Notes under the pieces: model-generated | Told to the model about the DNA's origin: nothing | What the model saw: the letters and a program-made list of their open reading frames with translations, nothing else | The model's database searches: none | In this document: one piece after another, positions 40,863-50,788 of the stretch | Layout of the letters: each line of letters starts with the position of its first letter | How positions within the stretch are numbered: position 1 is the stretch's first letter | Assembly (NCBI RefSeq): GCF_000213255.1 | Contig: NC_015520.1 | Location: 2,597,349 to 2,661,348, forward strand | From: Mahella australiensis 50-1 BON | GTDB lineage: Bacteria; Bacillota; Clostridia; Mahellales; Mahellaceae | Length of the DNA: 64,000 bases | Reading direction: 5' to 3' | Position numbers and translations under genes: made by a program

Positions 40863-41813
40863 TCAGAAGAACTTTTTGGCCATAAAATATTTTTTCCCTT
40901 TATACAAATCCACATAGTCTATTAAAATTGTCATCAAATCGCATTTTTCTTCAAAATTCATCCTGTCGACATCATATGTTAGGATATAATCCAATCCCTT
41001 ATCGATACTATCAAGACTGGTGAAAATATTATCATTCGCCCAGACGGAGTTTATCAGCGCTTTGGAAGCATCGAAACATTTATCTAAATTTCCCGCATCC
41101 CAGTAACCGTAATAAGGATTTTGATTATGGATGATAAACAGAATCCCTCTGCCAATATACTTGACATACTTTTTGTTTGGAAGCAACGCACGCAAAGCAT
41201 CTGACGTCGTTCCTACTCTAGAACGCGGCTTCCCAATTTCATGCCATCCTCCGTCTTCCTCCTGCGTCCTCAGATAAAAGTTTGACAGCTTATCATACCA
41301 GTAAGCCGTTTCCCCCTTTTGGAATTTTTTATCGGATCCGTTCTCATAATTCAGTGCATAGTACAAACACTGTAATATATAATGGTTCAGATCCAGTATT
41401 CCATGTTTTCGATCAGAAGAATTTTTTTCCACCCAATATTCATCACCATCTGTCCGCAACAGGTAATCAATGCCCCTTGCTATCGAGTCTTCAATAATCT
41501 TAACTGAACTTTCGTCGTTTCGCAATCGGTCAATAGTCCAAAACAACAGCTGTAATGCGGTTGCCGTTATGCCATAAAGACCCTCAGAATTCGATTGCAA
41601 GCTCCCCCAGCCCCCAGATGGCAGCTGTTTTTCGAGAAGTTTTCTGTACATTTTGGATATGTGCACCGTATCATTTACCTGTAAAACGATTCTGAATATA
41701 TGATTAAAAATATATTGAGGCACCTTCATCGCATTTTGATAATATTCCTCTAAAAGCGACGGATAATAATCGTTTATGATTTCCATGCTTTTTTTATACA
41801 ATAATTCGCTCAT
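40863..41813 (-). CDS. alpha/alpha-toroid protein with QW motifs (terpene-cyclase/prenyltransferase-repeat-like)
   Basis: The protein is 316 aa. Two QW-type motifs, QLPSGGWGSL (about residues 64-73) and TQEEDGGWHEIG (about 190-201), plus GTTSDALRALL and GITATALQLL helices, as in squalene-cyclase / prenyltransferase beta-domain repeats. No DDxD or DxDD acid catalytic motif is evident, so it may be a scaffold or a peptide/lipid-binding toroid rather than a cyclase. ATGA overlap with the upstream HPr-kinase-like gene shows coupling. Confidence 0.65.
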   Translation of the reverse strand: MSELLYKKSMEIINDYYPSLLEEYYQNAMKVPQYIFNHIFRIVLQVNDTVHISKMYRKLLEKQLPSGGWGSLQSNSEGLYGITATALQLLFWTIDRLRNDESSVKIIEDSIARGIDYLLRTDGDEYWVEKNSSDRKHGILDLNHYILQCLYYALNYENGSDKKFQKGETAYWYDKLSNFYLRTQEEDGGWHEIGKPRSRVGTTSDALRALLPNKKYVKYIGRGILFIIHNQNPYYGYWDAGNLDKCFDASKALINSVWANDNIFTSLDSIDKGLDYILTYDVDRMNFEEKCDLMTILIDYVDLYKGKKYFMAKKFF

Positions 41814-42868
41814 ATGCCACCACCCATGCATTCATAAAACTTCACCGCAAATTCCCTAATATCGAAGCCGATTTTTGCAGTAAAATACTGTATCCGGCTG
41901 TTCATTATTTCGTTTTCAGCCAATCCATTTCTTCGTGAAAATATATGCAGCCAGTTCGGATGTTCATTGTCATCCTCGAATAAATAATCATATAAACCGA
42001 CTGCATGATCGTTGTTTTCGATCTCGGAACAGCAGTTCAAATCCAAGCTGCAGGCAACGATCGCTGAAACTTTCACTGGTTCGATACACACGAAATCGGA
42101 TAATTCTTCAAAAGAAACATTCAGCTTGTTTCCAACTTTTTTTGCCTGACGCAGGCAATCTAAAAACGCGTTGTCTTTATAGCTGTCAAATATAGCTTTA
42201 TAGGTGCCAGTTCCTATCCGTATGGTGCTGTCGACTGATATCACATCTATACATTCCGCTTCCGGATTGTATTTGAGCAGAGACCGGTCGTTAGAAATGA
42301 TTTTAGCCGAATGATTATACGCTAAAAGCGATAATAATGCCGTGGTTTTTCCACTACCTTTCGAGCCAATGAATAAAACCGCTTTCCCTCCATAATCGAT
42401 GGCGGAACAATGCATTTCCACGTACCCTTGACTGAAGAAGTATTCCATTATTATACTCTTTAAAATATAGCGCGGTATCCACGATTTCAAATTGGCAAAG
42501 TAACAATCCAGATAATGAAGATCGTTTCGCTTTTCTACGATACAATCATCTTCATCAAACAAGTAGGTATCCTTATCTTTCCCCTGATAAAGCTGTGCGG
42601 TTTTGTATAAGTCCTGATTGCTTCCGCCATGGACAACGATCTGTTTCGGTTGGCCACTGAGAATGTTTCTCCTTTGGGCAATTACATCTTTGGAGCAGAG
42701 CCATAAATTGACTGTAAATAGCTTTTGGTATAATCTAAGTTCTTCCTGAAGTATGAGGCCAGCAATATGAGGAAGGGAATCAAAAATCGCGCTCATAAAT
42801 GTTTCGGAGCAATTTGAGCATACTTCGATACAGGAATCTAAAACACCAAGATAATACTTTCTAGACAT
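41810..42868 (-). CDS. HPr-kinase-like P-loop protein
   Basis: The protein is 352 aa. Residues about 140-190 carry VEMHCSAIDYGGKAVLFIGS then KGSGKTTALLSLL (Walker A GSKGSGKTT), followed by IISNDRSLL, the HprK-type metal-binding Asp. An N-terminal domain of about 130 aa lacks HprK features. Such HprK-related kinases phosphorylate or tailor peptides in lasso-type and related clusters. ATG 42866-42868 with AGGGTGA upstream; 10 bp after the PRPP-synthetase-like stop. Confidence 0.75.
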   Translation of the reverse strand: MSRKYYLGVLDSCIEVCSNCSETFMSAIFDSLPHIAGLILQEELRLYQKLFTVNLWLCSKDVIAQRRNILSGQPKQIVVHGGSNQDLYKTAQLYQGKDKDTYLFDEDDCIVEKRNDLHYLDCYFANLKSWIPRYILKSIIMEYFFSQGYVEMHCSAIDYGGKAVLFIGSKGSGKTTALLSLLAYNHSAKIISNDRSLLKYNPEAECIDVISVDSTIRIGTGTYKAIFDSYKDNAFLDCLRQAKKVGNKLNVSFEELSDFVCIEPVKVSAIVACSLDLNCCSEIENNDHAVGLYDYLFEDDNEHPNWLHIFSRRNGLAENEIMNSRIQYFTAKIGFDIREFAVKFYECMGGGI

Positions 42869-42878
42869 ATGGATCACC

Positions 42879-43979
42879 CTACTTCAGACTTTCTATTAAT
42901 TTACTTATTTTTGTTTTTGGATCCAGTATTTTGCTGATCGAAATCTCCTTGTTTATTGATTCAATAATATACGCAGCGTATTTCGATAAATCAACATCAA
43001 CAAGCCATTCCCTTGCGATATGTTCCTCTTGTCGGTATATCAAATTTGAAACAAATATTTTGTCAAACAAATGGTTTCTATACGCCACTTCGAAACACTC
43101 ATATCCATTCGTAAACATTCCAAACGTAATGAACGCGAACACTCTCTTGGCACCGCCTCTCTTAAGCTCAGTAAATGAATCTATCAACGACTCTCCCGTA
43201 TCCATTATGTCGTCCACTATGATAACGTCTTTCCCAAATAAATTGTCACCCAAAAATTTGTGGAACAAAATTGGATTATGTCCCTCGGTCACATGAGTTG
43301 TATCCCTTCTTTTATAAAACATCCCAATATTCAGATTCAGTGACTCGGCGAGTTTCAAACATCTCTGAATTCCTCCCGCATCTGGTGCGACCACTATCAT
43401 TCTAGAAGGATCAATAGAAATATCGCCCACATTTCTTACCAGCGCCTTCATCATCTGATAGTTGGGATACAGATTGTCAAAGCTGGTTAAGGGAATAGCA
43501 TTCTGAACTCTGGGGTCATGAGCATCAAAGGTTATTATATTTTTTACACCGAGGTTCTCTAGTTCTCTTAAGGCCACGGCACAGTCTAGCGATTCCCGGC
43601 AATTGCGAGCATGCTGCCGTGACCCATAGAGCATGGTCATGATCACGCTGATCCTCCACGCTTTTCCGTTTATCGCCGATATTACCCGTTTGATATCCTG
43701 ATAATGGTCATCAGGACTCATGTTCGTATCTATTCCGCGCATTTTATAGGTAATAGAGTAGTTGTAGGGATCTGACACGATGTAAATATCTTTTCCTCTT
43801 ACCGATTCGGTGAGTACTACCTTTCCGTCACCGCTAGAAAATCTTGGATATTCCGCATCGATGATAAACGTATGATCGGTTTCACGCCACTGTTTTAAGT
43901 AAAAATCAATTTTCGAGCAAAACTTTTTCGTACCAGGCATGGATATAATCCCCAAATTACCAGAATATTCACCGTTCAT
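42879..43979 (-). CDS. ribose-phosphate pyrophosphokinase (PRPP synthetase)-like protein
   Basis: The protein is 366 aa. PRPP-synthetase landmarks are all present: ESVRGKDIYIVSDPYNYS, YGSRQHARNCRESLDCAVAL (catalytic loop-like), IITFDAHDPRVQNA, MIVVAPDAGGIQRC, and the PRPP-binding DVIIVDDIMDTGES. It is about 50 residues longer than housekeeping Prs, mainly at N- and C-termini. In this operon it may supply PRPP for ribosylation of a product, or transfer pyrophosphate to another hydroxyl. ATGA overlap with the radical SAM gene upstream. Confidence 0.85.
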   Translation of the reverse strand: MNGEYSGNLGIISMPGTKKFCSKIDFYLKQWRETDHTFIIDAEYPRFSSGDGKVVLTESVRGKDIYIVSDPYNYSITYKMRGIDTNMSPDDHYQDIKRVISAINGKAWRISVIMTMLYGSRQHARNCRESLDCAVALRELENLGVKNIITFDAHDPRVQNAIPLTSFDNLYPNYQMMKALVRNVGDISIDPSRMIVVAPDAGGIQRCLKLAESLNLNIGMFYKRRDTTHVTEGHNPILFHKFLGDNLFGKDVIIVDDIMDTGESLIDSFTELKRGGAKRVFAFITFGMFTNGYECFEVAYRNHLFDKIFVSNLIYRQEEHIAREWLVDVDLSKYAAYIIESINKEISISKILDPKTKISKLIESLK

Positions 43980-44836
43980 GATTTTACCTCTTCCCCAAGA
44001 ATGTGACTATTGTGATACCAATTTCTTACTAGATCAAAACATTGATCCTCAAAAATACTGATACCATATTCCGTATAGAGATGGCAGGGATGCAAGGTTC
44101 CCGAAGCAGATAGGTAAAAAATCTTATTTGCTGCTAAACATTGATTGTCCAGACTTTTAAAGTAATGTGAACACACGCTGGACGATATATTGACCCCATA
44201 CTTTTCGGATAATCGCTGTATCTGATTTTCTATTTTATTTTTGTCAATCTGAAGTTCCAGCATTTCTTTATTGAGCGCCCCTTTCCCCCGCGGCGTTATG
44301 TAGGCGCACATGATGTTTTTCACACCTATCCCAGCTAAACAAGAAACCGTTTCCTCTATATGCCCGTAGTTCAATTTGCTGAGCGTAGTAATGACTTTCA
44401 CATTCTTTACCCTTATTATTCTCAGAATATTATGAAGGATCGTATCGTAACAATTCTGTCCTCGGATATTGTTGTGGATATCCGCAGGTCCATCAATACT
44501 AGTAGTAATTGAATCCAACTTGTCTATCAACGGTTCGATAAGGGTATAGTCGTAATATAAATTGGTGACAATCCCGACCTTGATTCCCGCTTCCTTCAGT
44601 TTCGATACAATATAGTAAAGCATTTTATTCAGTGTGGGTTCTCCTCCGGAAATCGTCACCTTCATCACATCGTTTTTAGCAAGTATATCGACCACTCTAT
44701 CAATATACTCAACGGTTGTTGGCTCTTCTACCTCTTCTTTACTCGCACAGCAATGTATACATTTCAGATTGCATCGATTGGTAATATCCCATTGTAATCT
44801 TATCCCCTTTTTCAATGGAACAAAACAGCAATTCAT
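43976..44836 (-). CDS. radical SAM enzyme 3
   Basis: The protein is 286 aa. C22-X3-C26-X2-C29 (RCNLKCIHCC) binds the 4Fe-4S cluster and VTISGGEPTL is the SAM-contact GGEP. The C-terminal CLAANKIFYLSASGTLHPCH suggests a shortened SPASM/twitch region with few Cys. AAAGGAG before ATG 44834-44836. It is separated from the two upstream radical SAM genes by the IS21/IS110 insertion. Confidence 0.9.
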   Translation of the reverse strand: MNCCFVPLKKGIRLQWDITNRCNLKCIHCCASKEEVEEPTTVEYIDRVVDILAKNDVMKVTISGGEPTLNKMLYYIVSKLKEAGIKVGIVTNLYYDYTLIEPLIDKLDSITTSIDGPADIHNNIRGQNCYDTILHNILRIIRVKNVKVITTLSKLNYGHIEETVSCLAGIGVKNIMCAYITPRGKGALNKEMLELQIDKNKIENQIQRLSEKYGVNISSSVCSHYFKSLDNQCLAANKIFYLSASGTLHPCHLYTEYGISIFEDQCFDLVRNWYHNSHILGEEVKS

Positions 44837-44943
44837 AAGGAACTCCTTTCTGAACTTATATTTTACAACGGATCATGATTTCACAATCACAACCAAGGAT
44901 GAAAATGAGTTTGATGTACTTGCATAATTTCAATTATGTGCTA

Positions 44944-45290
44944 AAAAAGCAATTATAGCTCTTGCCATGAAACTACTTGTAATCATCTATACTATGCTTA
45001 AAACAGATACAAAGTATAACGAAAGCTGTTTTGAAGCACGCAGGCTTCAAACAGAGCAAAAGCGAGTTGCAAGAATGGTTTATGAACTTCAAAAACTTGG
45101 TTTTGAGGTAAAGCAACCTGTATAATTGAAGTATTTTCATTATACCGCATATCTATCTGGCAAGTATAGACAATTATACTTGCATAGGGTAGTATTGTCC
45201 TTTTTAGGATTAATATATTAAATTGTCAAGGAGCAAGCCTTCCAAGAGTCTTTGAGGTCTTGGAAGGGGGTTAAGTTATTTTTTTAGTAA
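44944..45290 (+). repeat. IS110 3'-end fragment, left copy of a direct repeat
   Basis: AAAAAAGCAATTATAGCTCT onward repeats 47680-48090 in the same orientation (end of the Transposase_20 domain, KLGFEVKQPV, plus downstream sequence). It flanks IS21 element 2. The rest of 44837-45491 shows no gene beyond a short plus-strand frame scrap ending DENEFDVLA near 44927. Confidence 0.8.
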
Positions 45291-45491
45291 TTCTTTATAT
45301 GAATCCTGCATTCCGCAAGCATATTTCATCACAACCATTCTACGCTACTACACACTTATTATATCATGACGCACCTTAGAGCGCAACATAAAAGAACAAA
45401 TTGAGCAATTTGCCCTTGACACACCGAATGAAGCAGCTATTGCATAATTTGTCAATAGCGGATTTAAATTGACCCACCCGGGCTTTTTAAA

Positions 45492-46262
45492 TTAAGCATT
45501 ATCACGCTGACTAGCATATAGCCCGGCTTTTAATCTGTCCTTTAGACGGTAGCTGTTGCCCCTTATGTTAATTATGTGAGCATGATGTAATAATCTATCT
45601 AATACCGCAGTGGCAAGCACAGGATCTCCCATTAGCTCCCCACATTCCCCAAAGCCTTTGTTGCTTGTCAGAATTATGCTCCCTCTCTCATAACGAGCAC
45701 TTATTAGCTGGAAAAAGAGATTCGAACCCAGACCATCTAATGGAAGATACCCTACTTCATCGATTATAAGAAGCTTAGGCCTCGTATATATTCTCATTCG
45801 CTTCTCTAATCGGTTCTCTTCATAGGCCTTCTTGAGGTCTTCAATAAGCCTTATAAGGCTGCTAAAATAAACCGATATCCCCTGTGATAGGGCTTCCATA
45901 GCAAGCCCTACAGCAAGGCGCGTCTTCCCTACTCCAGGTGGGCCAAGAAATATTACGTTCTCCTCCCGGTGAACGAAGGCCATCGTGGCTAACTCCTTTA
46001 TCGCTTTCTCATCAATACTGGGTTGAAAGGTAAAGTCAAATTCCTCCAGAGTCTTTTTATACGGGAGCCTGGCAAGCTTCGTCCTTACCTCCATATTCCG
46101 CCTTTGCCTTTCAACAAGTTCGGCTTCTAGAAGGTCGTTTAAAAAATCAACGTACGTACTGTTTCGATGCTGAGCCTTCTCAAGTAGGGCATCAAGGAGG
46201 GACGCTGCATTTGAAAGACCTAGTTCTTCAAGGTGAGTCCGAGCTTTTTCAAAGTCTATCAT
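45492..46262 (-). CDS. istB: IS21 helper ATPase (element 2)
   Basis: The protein is 256 aa. Walker A GPPGVGKTRLAVG, Walker B LLIIDEVGYLPLD, IILTSNKGFGECGELMGD, and the IstB C-terminus ILDRLLHHAHIINIRG-like. It overlaps the istA end by 4 bp. Intact, but its transposase partner is broken. Confidence 0.95.
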   Translation of the reverse strand: MIDFEKARTHLEELGLSNAASLLDALLEKAQHRNSTYVDFLNDLLEAELVERQRRNMEVRTKLARLPYKKTLEEFDFTFQPSIDEKAIKELATMAFVHREENVIFLGPPGVGKTRLAVGLAMEALSQGISVYFSSLIRLIEDLKKAYEENRLEKRMRIYTRPKLLIIDEVGYLPLDGLGSNLFFQLISARYERGSIILTSNKGFGECGELMGDPVLATAVLDRLLHHAHIINIRGNSYRLKDRLKAGLYASQRDNA

Positions 46263-47487
46263 GCCCTATCTACCTCCAGAAGGCTTTCATAAATCCCCAG
46301 AGAACGCTTCTCTACTTCCAGGAAAGACGATTTAATTGCTATTGGCTTAGGATAAATCATGCCCTCAGCTTCTTTAAGGCCTTTATACTGATCTTTGATA
46401 AAAACTATACTCCTCGAACGGTAATGTTTTTCGTGGGTCGCTATCACCTTTCCTTCATAAAGGATTTCAATTTTGCTGTTTTTATCCCTTACAATCACCT
46501 CTTTCCCGCTATACTGCCACGGCACACCGTACCTCACACCGTCAAAGCTCAACAGACCATCCTTGTGAACCTTTCTTACTTCTTCCATGAATTTTTGGTA
46601 TCTATCAGGGGCAGGCAGGGGTTTAAGGTTTTCTTTTTCCAAGCGGTCAATAGGCCTTTCGCCAGTAGTGCCGTGTATCCTCCTGTTTTTCTTTTCACAC
46701 CACGCTATCGCCTGACGGTTTAAATCACCGTAGTCTGTAAACCTCCTGCCCGCCAAAAAGTTATTTTTAACAAACCCTATACTGCTTTCTACCTTGCCTT
46801 TAGTCTGCGGACGCCGTGCCCTACATACCCTGGGAATAAATCCAAGAGTAGCACCACATCTTCAAATGTGGAATTCCATATCGGCTTGTTGTTCTCATCA
46901 GTGCCAAGTATTACGGTTTTCATTCTATCAGTGAGCACTATGTCAGTTACTCCGCCAAAGTATTCAAATCCGTGGATAAGACAACGAATGAAAGTATGAA
47001 CATTGCAGCGGTTTGTAAATTCCACGTATATGGCCCTGGAATAACCCAATACCATGGCAAAGATATAAAGTTTACGCATTTCACCGCTCTCTTCATCAAT
47101 GTAGGTATATTCACTCCAGTCAACCTGGGCTTGTTGGCCTGGTTTGGTTTCATAGCGGCACACAGCAGGAACCTGTTTGGTAGGCCTGAATGGCCTTACA
47201 TAGTCCCTCAAGATGGTACGGCCGCCAGTATAGCCCTCCTCTCTAATCCTTTCATAAATAACCTCACAATTGAATATCCCTGAATTTATCATCTGTTGAA
47301 TAGTATCCTTGTAGGGATCAAGCTTTGAACCCCTTTTAGGATGCGGTTTCCTTTGAGGGATACCGTATGCTCTGAGGTATTTTCTCACAGTATTTCTTGA
47401 AAGACCGGTTTCTTGAGCGATTGCGCGAATACTCTTGCCCTTTGCTCTTAATTCGTGTAACATGATAATAGATCCACTCCCTAGCAT
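46259..47487 (-). pseudogene. istA: IS21 transposase (element 2), frameshifted
   Basis: The N-terminal frame (47487-46789) has HTH IRAIAQETGLSRNTVRKYLR and DDE start AQVDWSEYTYIDEESGE. It leaves frame near 46850, where the continuation RARRPQTKGKVESSIGFVKN is read in the frame of 46756-46259. One frameshift therefore splits the gene. Confidence 0.85.
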
Positions 47488-47588
47488 TTATTTCCCTCCG
47501 ATCTTTTTATAGGATTAATCAGAGGGATAATTCGCCAGGGGGTGGGTCAATTCCTTCTCGTTATTCCTGGGTCAATTATACACCGGCG

Positions 47589-47864
47589 GTGACACTTTGT
47601 GAATTCGCCTGGGTAATAACCCGCCAAAGGAAATCGTATCTCTGTGCCTGGTATTGGAAGATTAAGCAGCGTAAAGGTCCTAAAAAAGCAATTATAGCTC
47701 TTGCCAGGAAACTACTTGTAATCATCTATACTATGCTTAAAACAGATACAAAGTATAATGAAAGCTGTTTTGAAGCACGCAGGCTTCAAACAGAGCAAAA
47801 GCGAGTTGCAAGAATGGTTTATGAACTTCAAAAACTTGGTTTTGAGGTAAAGCAACCTGTATAA
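47589..47864 (+). pseudogene. IS110 transposase C-terminal fragment
   Basis: AWVITRQRKSYLCAWYWKIK then KAIIALARKLLVIIYTMLKT is the end of the Transposase_20 domain. No N-terminal part is present. Its 3' half and the following 220 bp are repeated at 44944-45290. Confidence 0.75.
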
Positions 47865-48195
47865 TTGAAGTATTTTCATTATACCGCATATCTATCTGGC
47901 AAGTATAGACAATTATACTTGCATAGGGTAGTATTGTCCTTTTTAGGATTAATATATTAAATTGTCAAGGAGCGAGCCTTCGCAAGAGTCTTTGAAACCT
48001 TGGAAGGGGTTAAGTTATTTTCGTAGTAAGGAGCAAGCCTTCCAAGAGTCTTTGAGGTCTTGGAAGGGGGTTAAGTTATTTTCGTAGTAATGTACAATAA
48101 TGTCACTATATCGTGCATTATGTTATGCCTTAACTCTCTTTAGGCTCTCTATTGAAAGCTATGCGGATTATGCTGGAAATATATTGAATTTCCAG
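47865..48195. repeat. downstream repeats after the IS110 fragment
   Basis: Two tandem versions of AAGGAGCAAGCCTTCCAAGA (near 47969 and 48028), each followed by CTTGGAAGGGG hairpin sequence. One matches the left copy near 45230. No gene. Confidence 0.6.
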
Positions 48196-49065
48196 TTATT
48201 TTTGAAAACTTTCCATATAATCGGCCGTCAGATCATGTAGCATCTGCGCATCAATTTTCCCCGTGATTTTAATTTTTCTAGAATTCCTCCTCATGATACA
48301 ACTGATCAGGTATCCATCACTGGTAATTCCCAGAATGTTTTTTCCCGCCATACACTGCTTGTTGTCACACACTTTACGTATATTTTTCGTATTTATGATG
48401 ATTCCTGTGACAGGTCGCAACCGCTCAATCAACAACATGATATCCTTACATTGGGCATCTGTCAGTAGAACGCTTTTTACATAGTCAACATCATTTGCTA
48501 TATCTGCAATAATATTTGCCACCGCAATTGAGTCAACGCGTAATTCCTCTGCAAGAGCTATGATCTGCTCAACAAATGGATAATTATGGGAGTTTAATGT
48601 GCAGATCAGGTGAACCGCGATCCCTTGGAAGACCAACTCCCTAATATTCTGAATTACCTTGTCAAAGTCATCTCGGCCTCTGAGCACCCGATACAACTCG
48701 CGATTGTGAGCGTCAAGCGACACGGAGATTTCCGAAACATACTTCTTGAGATTGCTGATTTTCTCTTTATCCAGCAACGTGCCATTAGTACACAAATCTA
48801 CGCAGTATCCTCCTCGCTGGATCATATCCATAATTTCAAAAATATCCTTCCTGAGGAATGGCTCCCCCCCCGTCAAAATGATATCTTTTATCTGAAGTAT
48901 TTTTAGATTATCTAGTATTTTCTTGACGTCCTCAATGGTTATATTGTTGGTCCCCTTTGCATGACAAAATGGGCATCGCTGATTACACATATCCGTTATT
49001 TCCCATAAGATCCTATACTTGTTTTTATCGCCATTTCTGAAGCAGCATGACAAATCGTAACTCAT
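48196..49065 (-). CDS. radical SAM enzyme 2
   Basis: The protein is 289 aa from ATG 49063-49065 (GGAGG upstream; longer starts run into the previous gene). C27-X3-C31-X2-C34 (MCNQRCPFC) and IILTGGEPFLRKDIF. The C-terminus CDNKQCMAGKNILGITSDGY then LISCIM suggests a twitch-type auxiliary cluster. Sits 57 bp after radical SAM enzyme 1. Confidence 0.9.
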   Translation of the reverse strand: MSYDLSCCFRNGDKNKYRILWEITDMCNQRCPFCHAKGTNNITIEDVKKILDNLKILQIKDIILTGGEPFLRKDIFEIMDMIQRGGYCVDLCTNGTLLDKEKISNLKKYVSEISVSLDAHNRELYRVLRGRDDFDKVIQNIRELVFQGIAVHLICTLNSHNYPFVEQIIALAEELRVDSIAVANIIADIANDVDYVKSVLLTDAQCKDIMLLIERLRPVTGIIINTKNIRKVCDNKQCMAGKNILGITSDGYLISCIMRRNSRKIKITGKIDAQMLHDLTADYMESFQK

Positions 49066-49121
49066 AATAATCCTCCAAACTAATTGAAGCCCTGTACAAG
49101 TGTGCCGACAAAACATACACG

Positions 49122-50198
49122 CTAGACGCCAAAGAACATAGTGGGCAGATATCCATGATGGATCGACTGGAAAGAATCAACTTTTGAAATTCGAACCTTG
49201 AAGTCCGGCACATAATTCTCCGGCCGATATAAACAATACGGGTCCCTGCTATTGAAGGAACCATACCACAGATATCTTCTGTCATACACTCCTCCACGAC
49301 ATTTGTCCACATACCTGCACTGTGCGCATTCGGCTGGCGTATCAAACTCGATACCCACGTTCGTTGAATCTATTTTGCTCAGCACATGGTTCTCCAGTAT
49401 ATTGAATTTTCTGAATTTCTCTTTGAGCAAATAGGTGGAAGGTGTTATGCTTCCATCTGGAAGGATGCGTAGGCTCTGAAGCCCGGACGGGTCAATTTGC
49501 TCATAGTCATCGCATAACACGGAAGCGAACAATGGATCATCGATGGCGATGATTTTATGATTTTCATTAATCCATTTCAATGCGTCTATTATTTTTGAAA
49601 AGTCAGCGATAAATCTTTTTGAATGGTCATTAATGCCATCCGTAGGCCTGAATATATTCAGTCGCAGTTTCGAATGGTATGCCTTAGCTATATCGAATAG
49701 TCCACTGATGTTTTGTATCTCAAGAGTTAAATTTGTTCCCATAAACACTATGGTCGATATTATACCATTCGTTTCACAATATGAAAGCGTTTTGATAGCC
49801 AATTCATACGCAGAATCAAACCCCCTGAACGCATTGTGTTTGGACGGTATGCAGTAATCTAGTGAAACATCAATTTCCGAAATACAGTTTTTTACAATTC
49901 TATCGAATTCGGCGTTCTCACGGACCCTCTTTACCAGATATCCGTTTGTTGTAAGTGCCTGCCGAATAAACGGATAATGGGTGCCAATATAATCCACTAA
50001 CCTAAACCAGTCGTCGCTAAGCGTGTTTTCGCCAGTACCATAATTGATGCTATTTACGCTATCGCAATTCTGATCGATAAAATTCTTCCATTGTGAAAAA
50101 GAAAGCTGCTGCACTTCCTGTCTCGTTTTTTTGCTGTAACAAAATTCACATTTCATATTGCAGCTCGATATGACACCCCAGCCGATGTTCCATTTCAT
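49122..50198 (-). CDS. radical SAM/SPASM enzyme 1
   Basis: The protein is 358 aa. C13-X3-C17-X2-C20 (SCNMKCEFCYSKK); GTGENTL takes the place of GGEP. The C-terminal CAQCRYVDKCRGG with later Cys is the SPASM-type auxiliary cluster motif, typical of peptide-modifying enzymes. First gene of the operon; an IS66 end lies directly upstream, so its native promoter may have been lost or replaced. Confidence 0.9.
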   Translation of the reverse strand: MKWNIGWGVISSCNMKCEFCYSKKTRQEVQQLSFSQWKNFIDQNCDSVNSINYGTGENTLSDDWFRLVDYIGTHYPFIRQALTTNGYLVKRVRENAEFDRIVKNCISEIDVSLDYCIPSKHNAFRGFDSAYELAIKTLSYCETNGIISTIVFMGTNLTLEIQNISGLFDIAKAYHSKLRLNIFRPTDGINDHSKRFIADFSKIIDALKWINENHKIIAIDDPLFASVLCDDYEQIDPSGLQSLRILPDGSITPSTYLLKEKFRKFNILENHVLSKIDSTNVGIEFDTPAECAQCRYVDKCRGGVYDRRYLWYGSFNSRDPYCLYRPENYVPDFKVRISKVDSFQSIHHGYLPTMFFGV

Positions 50199-50205
50199 AA
50201 CAAAT

Positions 50206-50295
50206 CCCCCTATCTCAATATTTTGATTTATTTTTCACCCTCGTTCTCAGAATTTCTTTAGATTTCTCCAACTTTCATCGGTTCTGAAAATGAGA
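50206..50295 (-). repeat. IS66 end fragment
   Basis: TCAATATTTTGATTTATTTT through AAATGAGAGTGTTTGCC repeats 34845-34930 almost exactly. Both copies abut the start of an operon gene (ABC ATPase, radical SAM 1). Confidence 0.8.
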
Positions 50296-50299
50296 GTGT

Positions 50300-50788
50300 T
50301 TGCCCTATTGCAGATATTCGCATTCGCTGCCTTTTAATTATTAGGTATTTGGCATAAGTGGGATTGTCAACCCCGAAGCCGTCAGGGCACAAAAAACTTG
50401 CCTCATCTATTTTCTTGCCTGATACCCAGGCAGGTTTTTGTACGGGTTGACAAGACTGCATTGTCAAAGATAATTCCCATAAGGCAGCATATATCATTTA
50501 TTTTATCCGGGTAGATAACCACCTTTTTGTCCCCCTCATTAACCCTATCATGCCTCACATTCCTTCGTACTATGTAGGAGGACCGGTGGAGGCTCCTTTT
50601 GCTCGTATGCAGGGTCTATGCCCTAATGGAGGAAATTCTGCCTACTCCACCCGGTTCCCCTCTTTTACGCGGCCTGTGCTATTTGTTGCTTTCTTATGCT
50701 TCCCAACACTTCAACTGGATCGTATTTCTCTTTTTTTGTACCCAATGTATAGAGAAGCCGTATTAGTTTTATGCTTATTACCAGTGAA
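50300..50788. other. gene-free IS debris
   Basis: No convincing coding frame on either strand. Short frame scraps suggest decayed insertion sequences, but none can be assigned. Confidence 0.4.

Larger units (their letters stand above)
45460..47560 (-). mobile_element. IS21-family element 2 (istA broken)
   Basis: Ends marked by inverted TTGACCCACCC (about 45468) and GGGTGGGTCAA (about 47540) with an extra GGGTCAATT copy. It carries istB intact and istA frameshifted; sequence differs from element 1. Confidence 0.8.

Noticed and set aside
40863-41813. Functional terpene cyclase
   Set aside because: QW motifs are present, but no DxDD or DDxxD catalytic motif was seen and the protein is about half the usual size.
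48196-49065. Radical SAM genes as ordinary anaerobic RNR activase or HemN
   Set aside because: No glycyl-radical partner or HemN motifs; SPASM/twitch-type C-termini and the operon partners point to tailoring enzymes.
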